The notes below the pieces were generated by a model. It ran no database searches and was not told where the DNA came from. It saw only the letters and a program-made list of their open reading frames with translations. This document shows, piece by piece, positions 54,196 through 63,700 of a stretch of DNA of 64,000 bases. Positions within the stretch are counted from its first letter, which is position 1, and each line of letters begins with the position of its first letter. A program made the position numbers and the translations under genes. The stretch is from Rhodospirillales bacterium. GTDB lineage: Bacteria > Pseudomonadota > Alphaproteobacteria > ATCC43930 > CGMCC-115725. Where the stretch lies: positions 1-64,000 of the forward strand of contig CANJCB010000019.1 of NCBI GenBank assembly GCA_947473305.1, written 5' to 3'.

Positions 54196-54603
54196 ATGAC
54201 GGGCCCGGAGATCCTGCCACCTTCCCTTGCCGATCTCGAACAAATGGCGAAGGCAGCCTTTGCGGCTCTACCCTCCGAACTCAAGCAGCCTTTGGGAGAT
54301 GTCCTCATTCGCATCGAGGAATTTCCCGACGAGGAAACCGAGAAGGACATGGAGCTCGAAAGCCCCTTCGATATCCTTGGGCTCTACCGGGGCGTAGCCT
54401 TGCCGAACAAGAGCGTCATGGATCCCGGCCTGGGCATCGATATGATCTACCTCTACCGTCGGCCGATTCTCGACTATTGGTGCGAGACCGGCGAGGACCT
54501 CGGCCATGTGGTGCGCCATGTGCTGATCCACGAGATCGGCCACCATTTCGGTTTCAGCGACGACGACATGGAACGGATCGAGGCCGACGAAGAGTTCAGA
54601 TAA
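54196..54603 (+). CDS. Metallopeptidase family protein (zincin, DUF1025-like)
   Basis: The 135-residue protein carries HEIGHHFGFSDDDMERIE near 113, the HExxH zinc site of a short zincin, preceded by GVALPNKSV and DMIYLYRRPIL. This small family is common in bacteria and of unknown role. It is divergent from phhB (74 bp) and overlaps the UDG-family stop by 8 bp. Confidence 0.85.
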   Translation: MTGPEILPPSLADLEQMAKAAFAALPSELKQPLGDVLIRIEEFPDEETEKDMELESPFDILGLYRGVALPNKSVMDPGLGIDMIYLYRRPILDYWCETGEDLGHVVRHVLIHEIGHHFGFSDDDMERIEADEEFR

Positions 54604-55183
54604 GCGCCGCCACCCGCCGCCTGAGTTCAGGCAGAACCTCCGCCTCGAACCAGGGATTGCCCTTGAGCCAGCCGGTATTGCGCCAGCTCGGATGGGGCAG
54701 CGGCAGGTAATCCGGCAAATATTCGCGCCAGGCGGCGACCGTCTCCGTCATCCCGCGCTTGGCGGCCTTTCCGAGATAGCGCTTCATCCCATAAGAGCCG
54801 ATGAGCAGCGTCAGTTGCACGCCGGTCAGAAGCGGCCTCACCTGCGGATGCCAAAAAGGGGCGCATTCGGGGCGTGGCGGGAGATCCCCTCCCATTCTGT
54901 CCCGGCCCGGATAGCAAAACCCCATTCCCATGATCGCGATGCGGCTCTGGTCGTAGAACACTTCCCGGCCAATCCCGAGCCATCCCCTCAAACGGTCGCC
55001 GCTGCGGTCGTTGAAGGAGATCCCCGTCTCATGGACGCGGGTTCCCGGCGCCTGGCTGACGATCAGGAGCTTCGCACTCGTGCTGCCCCGGATTATCGGC
55101 CTTGGCCCCAAAGGCAGATCCGCACAGATCCGGCAGGCCCGGATCTGTGCGAACATCGCCTCTAGTTTTTCATCCTCGCTCAC
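54596..55183 (-). CDS. Uracil-DNA glycosylase family protein
   Basis: The 195-residue protein has LLIVSQAPGTRVHETGISF, matching motif A (G-Q-A-P-G) of UDG families 4/5, and LPLPHPSWRNTGW, matching the HPS motif B. An N-terminal CRIC could be part of an iron-sulfur site, but only two cysteines lie there (plus others in GFCYPGRD and PECAPF). It should remove uracil or another damaged base. It follows phoH on the same strand, 10 bp apart. Confidence 0.8.
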   Translation of the reverse strand: MSEDEKLEAMFAQIRACRICADLPLGPRPIIRGSTSAKLLIVSQAPGTRVHETGISFNDRSGDRLRGWLGIGREVFYDQSRIAIMGMGFCYPGRDRMGGDLPPRPECAPFWHPQVRPLLTGVQLTLLIGSYGMKRYLGKAAKRGMTETVAAWREYLPDYLPLPHPSWRNTGWLKGNPWFEAEVLPELRRRVAALI

Positions 55184-55193
55184 ATGGCGAAGA

Positions 55194-55940
55194 TTACAGG
55201 ACCGTGAGCATCTCCGCGACCAGCGGATGGCGCACGATGTCCCGATCCGTCAATCGGACCACCGCGACATTGGGCAGGGCTTCGAGCCGCCTGGCGATGT
55301 CGGAGAAGCCCGAGAGCCCCTCCAGCAGGTCGCTCTGGTCAGGATCGCCGGTCAGCACCATGGTCGAATGCCAGCCGAGCCGGGTCAGCAGCATCTTGAT
55401 CTGCCCATAGGTGCAGTTCTGCGCCTCGTCGATCACGATGAAGGCGTTGTTGAGGGTGCGGCCCCGCATATAGGCGACCGGCGCGATCTCGATGGCGCCT
55501 TCCGTCATGAGCTGCCGGACCCGCTTGCCGCCCAGCCTTTCGTTGAGCGCGTCGTAAAGCGGGCGGAGATAGGGCGCCAACTTCTCGTGCATGTCGCCGG
55601 GCAAGAAACCCAGACTCTCCCCCGCCTCGACCGCGGGCCGCGTGAGCACGATGCGGCCGACACTGCCGGCTTCCAGCGCATTCACTGCCGCCGTCACCGC
55701 GAGATAGGTCTTGCCCGTTCCCGCCGGCCCCAAGGCCAGCGCCAGATTGTGATTTTCTATGGCCTCCATGAGGGTCCGCTGGTTGTCGCTTTGGGGCCTG
55801 ACCTTGCGCAGATAGCCTTGTTCGCGTCCTTCGTCGTGACGCTCCGGGGTATCGAGGGGATGCCAGCTCGCGCCGAAAAGCGGCTTTACGACGGCTGACG
55901 TGGGGCGGGCCTGAGCTTCACGAGCGGAACGCTTTGCCAT
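55194..55940 (-). CDS. phoH: PhoH family ATPase
   Basis: The 248-residue P-loop protein has LALGPAGTGKTYLAVTAAV (Walker A), IVLTRPAVEAGESLGFLPGD and AFIVIDEAQNCTYGQIKML (Walker B), then TGDPDQSDL. PhoH-like ATPases are linked to RNA turnover (YbeZ type, partner of the YbeY endonuclease). The ATG follows AGAGGAC. The upstream 233-bp region may encode a small RNA. Confidence 0.9.
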   Translation of the reverse strand: MAKRSAREAQARPTSAVVKPLFGASWHPLDTPERHDEGREQGYLRKVRPQSDNQRTLMEAIENHNLALALGPAGTGKTYLAVTAAVNALEAGSVGRIVLTRPAVEAGESLGFLPGDMHEKLAPYLRPLYDALNERLGGKRVRQLMTEGAIEIAPVAYMRGRTLNNAFIVIDEAQNCTYGQIKMLLTRLGWHSTMVLTGDPDQSDLLEGLSGFSDIARRLEALPNVAVVRLTDRDIVRHPLVAEMLTVL

Positions 55941-55964
55941 GCGATGTCCTCTAGCTGCTGGAGG

Positions 55965-56110
55965 GCAATAAAAAACGCCTGCCCGAAAAAACGGGAGGCG
56001 TTTGGACTGACCGCGAAAACGAGGCGGTCGAAAGTTCTGATCTCATTCGTAGGCGATGCGGCAACTGCACGATCACCGAGCAACTTTGACTACAGGTAAA
56101 ACGATACAAG
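55965..56110 (-). ncRNA. Candidate small RNA or 5' leader upstream of phoH
   Basis: On the minus strand, a hairpin (GACCGC ... GCGGTC, 56009-56029) is followed by a strong terminator-like stem (AAACGCCT.CCCG with its complement, about 55973-56003) and a T run (55967-55975), about 30 bp before phoH. It could end a small RNA, terminate gpsA, or be an attenuator in the phoH leader. The 5' end is not defined by a clear promoter. Confidence 0.35.
55967..56003 (-). terminator. Hairpin with T tract between gpsA and phoH
   Basis: Reading the minus strand, AAACGCCTCCCG, a T-rich loop and CGGGCAGGCGTTT form a stem, with further T residues after it. It is placed between gpsA and phoH and would end transcription from the gpsA side. 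Confidence 0.7.
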
Positions 56111-56173
56111 GAAAGACCGGGCCTGTCACCACAACTTGGCCCCTATCATATAAAATTCACAATATGTAGGTTT

Positions 56174-57169
56174 TTAGCCGAGCGCCTCACTGCGAAACGG
56201 TCGTGCCAGCAGCGCCGCCACGACCTTGTCCACATCGCCCCCGCGATGGAGAATCTGGTCGACCGCGGCGGTGATCGGCATCTCGATTCCGAGCCTTGCG
56301 GCGAGTTCCGCGGTGGCCGAGGCCGAGGCGACCCCTTCCGCTACGGAACGGCGTTCCGCCAGGATATCCGCAAGCTGCCTTCCCTCGCCCAGGGCGACGC
56401 CCAGCGAATGGTTGCGCGACTGGATGCTGGTGCAGGTCAAGGTCAGATCCCCAAGGCCGGAGAGGCCCATCAGGGTTTCCGGCTTGCCCCCCTTGGCGAG
56501 CGCGAGCCGCGCCATTTCCGCCAGTCCCCGCGTGATGAGCGCGGCCCGGGCATTGTCCCCGAGCTTTCGTCCCATGACGACGCCGCAGGCGATCGCGAGC
56601 ACGTTCTTGACCGCCCCCCCGATCTCCGCCCCGGCCAGATCGTCGGAGAGATAGGGCCGGAAATGGCTGGTGCCCAGCGCCTCGATGAGCCGCGCCCCTA
56701 CTTCCGCGTCGCGGATGGCGAGCGTCACCGCCGTGGGCTGCCCGCGCGCGACTTCCGCGGCAAAAGTGGGGCCGGAGAGCACGGCGACCTCGGCCTCGGG
56801 CAATTCCGCCTCGACCACCTCGGTCATCATGGCGCCAGTGCCCTCTTCGATGCCCTTGGAGCAGATGATAACTGGCGTTTTCGGCCGGAGCGCCGCTGCG
56901 AGCCCCCGGCAGGACGCCCTGAGATGCTGCGCCGGGACCACCAGCAGCAGGATATCGGAGCCGGCCACCCAGGTGAGATCCGTGGTGGCCACGATCGCCT
57001 TGTCCAGCGTCACGCCCGGGAGAAAGATTGGGTTTTCGTGGCGAAGATTGATCGCGTCCGCCACCTCGTGCTCCCGCGCCCAGAGCACCGCCTGGCCCCC
57101 GGCGCGGCGTGCGGTCATCGCCAAGGCCGTGCCCCAGGCCCCGCCGCCGATGACGCCAATCCTGTTCAT
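56174..57169 (-). CDS. gpsA: NAD(P)H-dependent glycerol-3-phosphate dehydrogenase
   Basis: The 331-residue enzyme makes sn-glycerol-3-phosphate for phospholipids. [14 protein letters not shown] is the nucleotide-binding motif, [17 protein letters not shown] and [15 protein letters not shown] (with the catalytic Lys) are family motifs, and [16 protein letters not shown] follows. It overlaps tsaD by 4 bp (ATGA), so translation is coupled. Confidence 0.95.
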   Translation of the reverse strand: MNRIGVIGGGAWGTALAMTARRAGGQAVLWAREHEVADAINLRHENPIFLPGVTLDKAIVATTDLTWVAGSDILLLVVPAQHLRASCRGLAAALRPKTPVIICSKGIEEGTGAMMTEVVEAELPEAEVAVLSGPTFAAEVARGQPTAVTLAIRDAEVGARLIEALGTSHFRPYLSDDLAGAEIGGAVKNVLAIACGVVMGRKLGDNARAALITRGLAEMARLALAKGGKPETLMGLSGLGDLTLTCTSIQSRNHSLGVALGEGRQLADILAERRSVAEGVASASATAELAARLGIEMPITAAVDQILHRGGDVDKVVAALLARPFRSEALG

Positions 57170-58230
57170 GCCTTAACTCCCGCACCGATGGCCGCCGGGG
57201 CCGTGGGATCGAGCGGCCATCTCGGCCGGGGCGCGAAATCGAGCCCATCGCTGAAGCCCAGTTTGAGCCGTTCCAGCCCTGCCCAGGCAATCATCGCCCC
57301 GTTATCGGTGCAAAGCGCCATGGGCGGAGCCACGAACCGCATTCCCATTTCTCCTGCCAACGACTGGAGCTGGCCGCGAAGCGCTCCGTTGGCCGCCACC
57401 CCGCCGGCTACCACGAGATCGCTTCCTTCCGCGTAATGCGCGCGAAACCGCAGGATCGCGTGGCGGGTCCGGTCAACCAGGCAATCGCCGATGGCCGCCT
57501 GAAGGGAGGCCGCAAGATCGGCAGAATCCTGCTCTGCCAGCATCCCGTCGATCCTGAGATCGCTGGCGGCCTGGCGCAACGCCGTCTTCAAACCTGAAAA
57601 GGAAAAATCGCAGCCCGGACGACCGCGCAAAGGACGCGGCAGGGGAATTCGGGCAGCATCGCCCAAGGCGGCTGCCCGCTCGATGGCAGGCCCGCCCGGA
57701 TAGCCCAATCCGATAAGCTTTGCGCCCTTGTCGAAGGCCTCGCCGGCCGCGTCGTCGATGGTGGTGCCGAACCGGACGTAACGGCCGGGTCCTTCCACCG
57801 CCAGAAGTTGGCAATGCCCCCCCGATACGAGCAGCAGGAGATAAGGAAAGGCGACATCCTCGGTGAGCCGGGGGCTCAGGGCATGCCCTTCCAGATGATT
57901 GACTGCGACGAAGGGCAGTCCCCAGGCATAGGCGATGGCCTTGGCGGCGGTGACGCCGACCATGACGCCGCCGATCAAGCCGGGACCGCCGGTCGCTGCC
58001 ACGGCAGACAAATCGCCAAAACCCACGCCCGCCTCGCCGAGCGCCTCTTCGATCAGCCCGTCGAGCCGGTCGAGATGAGCGCGCGCCGCGATCTCCGGCA
58101 CCACGCCGCCGAAGGGCCGGTGCTCGTCGAGTTGCGAGAAGACCACATTGCTGCGGATGCGCTCGCCCTCGTCCGACACGATGGCGGCGGCCGTCTCGTC
58201 ACAGCTTGTTTCGATTCCGAGCACCAACAT
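57166..58230 (-). CDS. tsaD: tRNA N6-adenosine threonylcarbamoyltransferase
   Basis: The 354-residue protein finishes the t6A37 modification of ANN-decoding tRNAs. [18 protein letters not shown] is the typical start, [13 protein letters not shown] carries the metal-binding His pair, and [15 protein letters not shown] and [12 protein letters not shown] are family motifs. The frame extends 36 bp further, but ATG 58230 matches the family. It is divergent from hemC, a conserved arrangement in proteobacteria. Confidence 0.95.
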   Translation of the reverse strand: MLVLGIETSCDETAAAIVSDEGERIRSNVVFSQLDEHRPFGGVVPEIAARAHLDRLDGLIEEALGEAGVGFGDLSAVAATGGPGLIGGVMVGVTAAKAIAYAWGLPFVAVNHLEGHALSPRLTEDVAFPYLLLLVSGGHCQLLAVEGPGRYVRFGTTIDDAAGEAFDKGAKLIGLGYPGGPAIERAAALGDAARIPLPRPLRGRPGCDFSFSGLKTALRQAASDLRIDGMLAEQDSADLAASLQAAIGDCLVDRTRHAILRFRAHYAEGSDLVVAGGVAANGALRGQLQSLAGEMGMRFVAPPMALCTDNGAMIAWAGLERLKLGFSDGLDFAPRPRWPLDPTAPAAIGAGVKA

Positions 58231-58328
58231 GGGCGCGACCTTAGTCCGCGCCGAAAGAACCATCAACCATCGCCCTCATGTCTCTTCATGGACTTCCCAT
58301 CGGAGGCTGAAACGCCTAAAGAAATGGC

Positions 58329-59285
58329 ATGACCCTCCCCCTCCTCCGCATCGGCACCCGCGGCAGTCCCTTGGCCCTCATTCAGGCCGAGGAAGTGCGC
58401 GCGCGGCTCGCCGCAGCCCATCCCGAGCTGGCCGAACCCGGCGCGCTCGAGATCGTCGTCATCCGCACCACCGGCGATGCCGTGCGCGACCGCACGCTGT
58501 CGGTCATCGGCGGCAAAGGCCTCTTCACCAAGGAGATCGAGGAGGCGATGTACGACGGCGCGATCGACCTCGCCGTCCATTCCCTGAAGGACGTGCCGAC
58601 AGTATTGCCGGACGAATTCGAGCTCATCTGCAACCTGCCGCGCGAAGATCCCCGCGACGCCTTCCTGTCGCCCAAGGCGAAGACGCTCGCCGAGCTTCCG
58701 GCGGGGTCCGTTGTCGGCACCGCCTCGCTCCGCCGCCAGGCGCTGGTGCTGCATATGCGGCCCGACCTGAAAGTCCAGCCGTTGCGGGGTAATGTGGACA
58801 CGCGGATGGCGAAGCTCGACGCGGGCGCGATGGACGCGACCCTGCTCGCGGTCTCCGGCCTGAAACGCTTCGGCAAGGCGGGCCGGATCACCTCGATCCT
58901 GTCCCCCGAAGAGATGATGCCCGCCGTGGCTCAGGGCGCGATCAGCGTCGAGGCCCGGAAAGACGACGAGCGCACGCGGACCTGGCTCGCAGCACTCGAC
59001 CATGCCGCGACCACGATCCAGGTGACGGCCGAACGCGCCCTTCTCGCCGCCCTCGACGGCTCCTGCAAGACCCCGATCGCGGCCTTGGCCGAGCCTGTCG
59101 GCACGGGTGAGATCCTGCTCAGGGCGCTGGTCGTCCGGCCCGACGGCACCGAATTGCATGAGACGCGCCGCCAGGGAGCCTTGGCCGATGCCGTGAGGCT
59201 CGGGGCTGATGCGGGCGCGGAACTGAAGAGCCGGGCCGGACCCAACTTCTTCGACATTCCGATCCAATCCGGGAAACCTGTATGA
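58329..59285 (+). CDS. hemC: Porphobilinogen deaminase (hydroxymethylbilane synthase)
   Basis: The 318-residue enzyme joins four porphobilinogens into hydroxymethylbilane. RIGTRGSPLALIQAEEV is the N-terminal motif, LAVHSLKDVPT has the catalytic Asp region, and LDGSCKTPIAA carries the Cys that holds the dipyrromethane cofactor. It is the first gene of a four-gene run with 4-bp overlaps. Haem made here would supply the many cytochromes of this window. Confidence 0.95.
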   Translation: MTLPLLRIGTRGSPLALIQAEEVRARLAAAHPELAEPGALEIVVIRTTGDAVRDRTLSVIGGKGLFTKEIEEAMYDGAIDLAVHSLKDVPTVLPDEFELICNLPREDPRDAFLSPKAKTLAELPAGSVVGTASLRRQALVLHMRPDLKVQPLRGNVDTRMAKLDAGAMDATLLAVSGLKRFGKAGRITSILSPEEMMPAVAQGAISVEARKDDERTRTWLAALDHAATTIQVTAERALLAALDGSCKTPIAALAEPVGTGEILLRALVVRPDGTELHETRRQGALADAVRLGADAGAELKSRAGPNFFDIPIQSGKPV

Positions 59286-60025
59286 AGGTGCTCGTCACGC
59301 GGCCCCGCGAAGAAGCGGAGGCGCTGGCTTCGGCGCTCTCCGCGCGCGGCATCGAGACAGTAATCGAGCCCCTGCTTTCCATTCAGCCGATCCCCGGAGC
59401 GGAAAAGCCTCTTCGCGCGGCTCTGCCCGGGGCGCAAGCGGTGCTCTTCACCAGCGCGAATGGCGTCCGCTGCTTCGCGCGCTTGTCACTTCGCCGCGAT
59501 ATCAAAGCCCTGGCCGTGGGCGACGCGACAGCGGCATCTGCCCGTGCCGAGGGGTTCGATGACGTGGCAAGCGCCGGCGGAGACGTCGACGATCTGGTCC
59601 GCCTTGCGGGTGAAAGGCTGCATCCGGCGGAGGGGCATCTCATCCATGGCGCAGGCTCGTCCATTGCAGGCAATCTGGCGGGACAGTTGCAGCGGCGGAG
59701 ATTCCAGGTGCGCCGTATCTCGCTCTATGATGCCCTCCCGGCGAAGCGACTTTCCGATGAAACCCTCGCGGCGATCGGCCGGGAGGAGATCGACGCAGCG
59801 CTTTTCTTCTCGCCCCGAACGGCGAAAAGCTTCGTGACGCTCGCCACAAGCGCCCGCGTCGCAGACAGCTGCGCTTCGATCGACGCCATTGCCTTGAGCG
59901 ATGCGGTGGCAGAGGCTCTATCGCCGCTGCCGTGGCGCGCCGTGCGAGTCGCCGGGTCGCCGAACCAGCGGGATCTCCTCGCCGCGCTCGCCTTGGCCGA
60001 CAAACTGGAAAGGACGGATAGATGA
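59282..60025 (+). CDS. hemD: Uroporphyrinogen-III synthase
   Basis: The 247-residue protein fits HemD, which closes hydroxymethylbilane into uroporphyrinogen III. The sequence is divergent as usual for this family, with VLVTRPREEAEALASAL at the N-terminus, AVLFTSANGVRCFARL and ALFFSPRTAKSFVTLA, and position directly after hemC (ATGA overlap) supporting the call. Confidence 0.9.
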   Translation: MKVLVTRPREEAEALASALSARGIETVIEPLLSIQPIPGAEKPLRAALPGAQAVLFTSANGVRCFARLSLRRDIKALAVGDATAASARAEGFDDVASAGGDVDDLVRLAGERLHPAEGHLIHGAGSSIAGNLAGQLQRRRFQVRRISLYDALPAKRLSDETLAAIGREEIDAALFFSPRTAKSFVTLATSARVADSCASIDAIALSDAVAEALSPLPWRAVRVAGSPNQRDLLAALALADKLERTDR

Positions 60026-61086
60026 CCGAACCCCCGTCCGAAGCGAAGACCGAGTTCGACGCCAGGACAGCGCCCGAAAGAGCGGCCCAAACGCCACCCG
60101 CGGCGGAAACCTCGGCGGCAAGAACAAATCCCCTTGTCGTCGCCCTCGGCGGGATAGCGCTTCTGATCGCCATCGTAGGCACCTCGCCGTTCTGGGCTCA
60201 CCTGCTGCCTTGGGCTCCGGCCGATGCCGAGCTGTCGAGCCGCGTTGCAGCACTCGAATCACGTCCCCAAGGCGATCCCGGGGCGCAACAGTCGGAACAG
60301 CGGTTGCGAACGCTCGACCAGCGGATCGTGCGGCTCGAAGAGCAGGCTCGTAACCCCTCCCAGGCTGTGGCCGCCGACCCCGCCTTGGCCGCCCGCCTCG
60401 CCTCGCTGGAACAGCGGATCCAGACCCTGTCCGATCCGCAATCGACCCAGCCGTTGCAGAACGACATTCATCAGACCGCCGACCGGGTCGCGAAAATCGA
60501 AGAGCAGCTTCGCTCCCAGGCAGGCGCCGACCGCCGCGACCAGGCGCTCGTCCTGGCGGTGGGGCAACTTCGCGCGGCGCTCGCCTCCTCCCGTCCCTTC
60601 GCCAGCGAATTGGCCGCGGTCACGACCCTGGGCCGGGATCGCCCGGACCTGCCTGCCCTCCTCAGGCCTTTGGAAGCGCCAGCCGCCAAGGGGGTTCCAA
60701 GCATCACCCTGCTGGCCCAGCATTTCGCTCCCGCCGGCGACCAGATCCTGCGCGCCGCCGCCACTCCCACCGGCGACAGTTTTGGGGAGAGGGCCCTGGC
60801 CCGCGTCCAGTCCCTCATCACGATCCGCCGCGTCGGCGCCCCTGGCAAACCCGTCACGAGCGGCGATCCGACGGAAAACGCGGTGAATACGGCGGAAGCG
60901 GCGCTCGCGGGCGGCGATCTTGCCGGCGCCGTTGCGGCGATCAAGGCGCTCACCGGCCCCGGAGCCGATGCCGCCAAACCCTGGCTTGCCGAAGCCGAGG
61001 GCCGGCTCGGCGCCGAAAACGCACTTGCCAAGGTCGAGGCCTATGCGACGGCGCAGGTGGTCGCCGGCGGAAAGGCCGCTCCTTGA
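60022..61086 (+). CDS. COG4223 mitofilin-like inner-membrane protein
   Basis: The 354-residue protein has a soluble N-terminal tail, one membrane helix (about 36-58, VVALGGIALLIAIVGTSPFW), a long coiled-coil region (about 70-180: LEEQARNPS, RVAKIEEQLRSQ) and a helical C-terminal domain. Alphaproteobacterial proteins of this type are related to mitochondrial Mic60 and lie between hemD and hemY, where they are linked to intracytoplasmic membrane shape. It overlaps both neighbours by 4 bp. Confidence 0.8.
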   Translation: MTEPPSEAKTEFDARTAPERAAQTPPAAETSAARTNPLVVALGGIALLIAIVGTSPFWAHLLPWAPADAELSSRVAALESRPQGDPGAQQSEQRLRTLDQRIVRLEEQARNPSQAVAADPALAARLASLEQRIQTLSDPQSTQPLQNDIHQTADRVAKIEEQLRSQAGADRRDQALVLAVGQLRAALASSRPFASELAAVTTLGRDRPDLPALLRPLEAPAAKGVPSITLLAQHFAPAGDQILRAAATPTGDSFGERALARVQSLITIRRVGAPGKPVTSGDPTENAVNTAEAALAGGDLAGAVAAIKALTGPGADAAKPWLAEAEGRLGAENALAKVEAYATAQVVAGGKAAP

Positions 61087-62504
61087 TCCGTCTCGTCGTC
61101 ACCCTGACGATCATCGCCGGGCTCGTCGCGGGGGCCGTCTTCTTCGCCGACCGGCCGGGCACCGTCGAGCTCGTCTGGCAGGGAACGCTGATCCGCACCA
61201 ACGTCATGGTGCTCGTCCTCGGCGTAGTCCTGCTCGCCATGGGCTCGGCCCTGGCCTTTCATCTTCTGCGCAAGCTGCTCGGAGGACCGGCCGCTTTTCT
61301 CCGCGCGCGCCGGGAACAGCGGCGGCGGCAAGGCTATCGCGCCCTGACCCAGGGGATGGTGGCCGTGGCCGCCGGAGATGCGGTGGAGGCGCTCAAATAT
61401 GCGCGCAAGGCGGATGTGCTGCTAGCGGAACCGCCGCTGACGCTGCTGCTCTCGGCCCAGGCGGCGCAGCTCAACGGCGACGAACGCGCGGCCCAGAACT
61501 ACTTCGCCGCCATGCTGGAACGGCCAGAAACCGAATTCCTGGGCCTGCGCGGCCTTCTTACCAAGGCGCTCCGCGAAGGGGACGAGGCCACCGCGTTGCG
61601 CCTCGCGGAACGAGCCCACACGCTTCGCCCGAAAACACCCTGGGTGCTGACCACCCTCTTCGACCTCCAGACCCGGGCGGGCCGTTGGGACGCGGCGGAG
61701 GAAACGCTCGAAGAGGCGGCCAAGAGGAAGGCGCTGCCCGCCACCGACAGCAAACGCCGGCGCGCGGTGCTTTATCACGAACGGGCCCGCCGCGCCGAGA
61801 GCGAGGGGCTCCACCGCGAAGCACAGAACTTCGCCGGCAAGGCTCATTCGCTGGATCCCGGCCTTACCCCCGCCGCCCTTCATCTGGCTCAGCTTCAGAT
61901 GGCCGAGGGTCGGACGCGCCAGGCCGCGAAAACGATCGAGGCCGCCTGGCGGCGCATTCCCCATCCCGCGCTGGCGGAGACCTTCGGGCGCCTCTACACG
62001 GACGAGCCCGCTCTAAGGCGCGTGAAACATTTCGAAAGGCTGGCGGACTGCGCGCCCGACGATCCGGAAAGCCAGGCAGCGGCAGCTTCCGCCGCCATCG
62101 AAGCTCGTCTCTGGGGCGAGGCCCGTCGACACCTGGAGAAAGCCGCGGCTCGATACGACGGACTGATCCCGCCGCCCGCCCGCATCTGCAGGCTCATGGC
62201 CAAGCTGGAGGAGGCCGAGCACAAGGACGAGGCCAAGATCCAGGAATGGCTTGCCCGCGCATCCATCGCATCAGGCGATCCGACCTGGGTCTGCGATGCC
62301 TGCGGCGGAGAAACTTCCGACTGGTCTTCGGTCTGTCCCAAATGCCGAGCTTTCGCCACACTTTCCTGGCAGGTTCCGACGCGGCATATGACGCGAAGCC
62401 AAGCTTCCTTCGCCCTCGACGCGAGCCCGATCTTGCTGTCCGGCGCTGTTGACGGAAATGGCACCCGGGATGTAAGGTCCGGCCCCTCTCAGGGACCGGT
62501 TTGA
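61083..62504 (+). CDS. hemY: HemY-like TPR membrane protein with a C-terminal zinc ribbon
   Basis: The 473-residue protein begins at TTG 61083 overlapping the previous stop. It has two N-terminal helices (IRLVVTLTIIAGLVAGAVFF and MVLVLGVVLLAMGSALAF) and then TPR-like helical repeats (about 70-390). Near 400-430 it carries WVCDACGGETSDWSSVCPKC, a four-Cys zinc/iron ribbon like the rubredoxin-type knuckle of LapB. HemY proteins of this class are not oxidases; the role is unclear. It closes the haem operon. Confidence 0.88.
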   Translation: MIRLVVTLTIIAGLVAGAVFFADRPGTVELVWQGTLIRTNVMVLVLGVVLLAMGSALAFHLLRKLLGGPAAFLRARREQRRRQGYRALTQGMVAVAAGDAVEALKYARKADVLLAEPPLTLLLSAQAAQLNGDERAAQNYFAAMLERPETEFLGLRGLLTKALREGDEATALRLAERAHTLRPKTPWVLTTLFDLQTRAGRWDAAEETLEEAAKRKALPATDSKRRRAVLYHERARRAESEGLHREAQNFAGKAHSLDPGLTPAALHLAQLQMAEGRTRQAAKTIEAAWRRIPHPALAETFGRLYTDEPALRRVKHFERLADCAPDDPESQAAAASAAIEARLWGEARRHLEKAAARYDGLIPPPARICRLMAKLEEAEHKDEAKIQEWLARASIASGDPTWVCDACGGETSDWSSVCPKCRAFATLSWQVPTRHMTRSQASFALDASPILLSGAVDGNGTRDVRSGPSQGPV

Positions 62505-62537
62505 CGGCCCCGAGACTGTGCCTGTCTTGACTGGCCT

Positions 62538-62612
<75 letters not shown>

Positions 62613-62878
62613 GGCATTTCAGTGAGTTAGAGGATAAAACTCTATCAATGGCGACCCACTCGGCATCCGGGGCAACACCGGGGCAACATTAAGGTCGTGC
62701 TCAAACCTCTCCTGCCCTGAAGTTAGCTCCCACCTCGCTCTGAGATGGCTGACATAAAGCTCAGCGCAAGGACAACGCGCTCGTCGTTGAGCCAACTTAG
62801 TCACGCCAGAGCCGAAGCAGGGTTGATCGCACCGCACAAATGCCTACCATGCCGCGAAACTCATTGGGCGGGGCAATT
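62613..62878. other. Non-coding junction after tRNA-Thr
   Basis: No supportable gene. The stretch starts just after the tRNA CCA end and contains a tandem 11-bp repeat (listed separately). The base composition is less GC-rich than the haem operon. It may be the remnant of an integrated element. Confidence 0.4.
62667..62688 (+). repeat. Tandem 11-bp repeat near tRNA-Thr
   Basis: CCGGGGCAACA occurs twice in direct succession, 54 bp past the tRNA end. Short repeats of this kind near a tRNA 3' end are common as integrase arm sites or remnants; there is no integrase in the window. Confidence 0.5.
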
Positions 62879-63700
62879 ATGGGAAAGCTTTGGGTAGCTG
62901 CGATTGCCATCTTGGCCTCACTCGTGAGTGCAGCCGCACCGGCAAACGCCGGACAGTTCGAAGATGGGTTGGCCGCCTACAAAAGCAAAAATTATGTGAC
63001 GGCCTTCCAACTGTGGTCTCCTCTTGCCGAACAGGGGTATGCAAGCGCCCAATACAACCTTGCATTCCTGTACGCTGACGGCCAGGGCGTACCCCAGGAT
63101 TTTTCTCAAGCGCTGAAGTGGTGCCGCAAAGCCGCCATCCAAGGTCTCGTGCAAGCCCAGGGCAAGCTCGGGGGTATGTACTACGACGGAATGGGTGCGC
63201 CTCAGGACTATACCGAAGCCGCACACTGGCTCCGCAAAGCCGCCGATCAGGGTGACGCCGTTTCTCAGTACAATCTTGGACGCATGTACGAACTCGGTGA
63301 AGGCCTGCCGCAGAATTACACTGAGGCCTTCAAATGGTACCGGCAGGCTGCCGACCAAGGTCTTGGAGGCGCCCAGATAAATCTCGGACAGATGTACCAG
63401 GGTGGGAAAGGCATACCCCAGAGTTCTTCCGAGGCAGTGGGTTGGTTCCGCAAGGCGGCCGACCGAGGCACCCCTCTAGCTCAAGCCCTTCTCGGGTTCC
63501 TTTACTCGCAAGGTCAGGGAGTGCCGCAGGACTATGTCCAGGCGCACAAGTGGTTCAACTTGGCAGCTTCCGGCAATCCTGACTCTGACCCGGAGTTCCA
63601 CAAAGATGCTGTATCATCCCGTGATCTAGTAGCGAGCAAGATGACCACTTCCCAAATTGCCCAGGCGCAGAAGCTAGCCCGCGAATGGAAGCCGCAATAG
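62879..63700 (+). CDS. Exported Sel1-like repeat protein
   Basis: The 273-residue protein has a signal peptide (MGKLWVAAIAILASLVSAAA, cleaved near ANAG) followed by five Sel1-like repeats (for example YASAQYNLAFLYADGQGVPQ, SQYNLGRMYELGEGLPQ). Such proteins bind other proteins in the periplasm or envelope. ATG 62879 follows GGGCGGGG; an earlier ATG at 62840 is less likely. Its codon choice is less GC-biased than the haem operon, fitting acquired DNA next to the tRNA. Confidence 0.85.
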   Translation: MGKLWVAAIAILASLVSAAAPANAGQFEDGLAAYKSKNYVTAFQLWSPLAEQGYASAQYNLAFLYADGQGVPQDFSQALKWCRKAAIQGLVQAQGKLGGMYYDGMGAPQDYTEAAHWLRKAADQGDAVSQYNLGRMYELGEGLPQNYTEAFKWYRQAADQGLGGAQINLGQMYQGGKGIPQSSSEAVGWFRKAADRGTPLAQALLGFLYSQGQGVPQDYVQAHKWFNLAASGNPDSDPEFHKDAVSSRDLVASKMTTSQIAQAQKLAREWKPQ

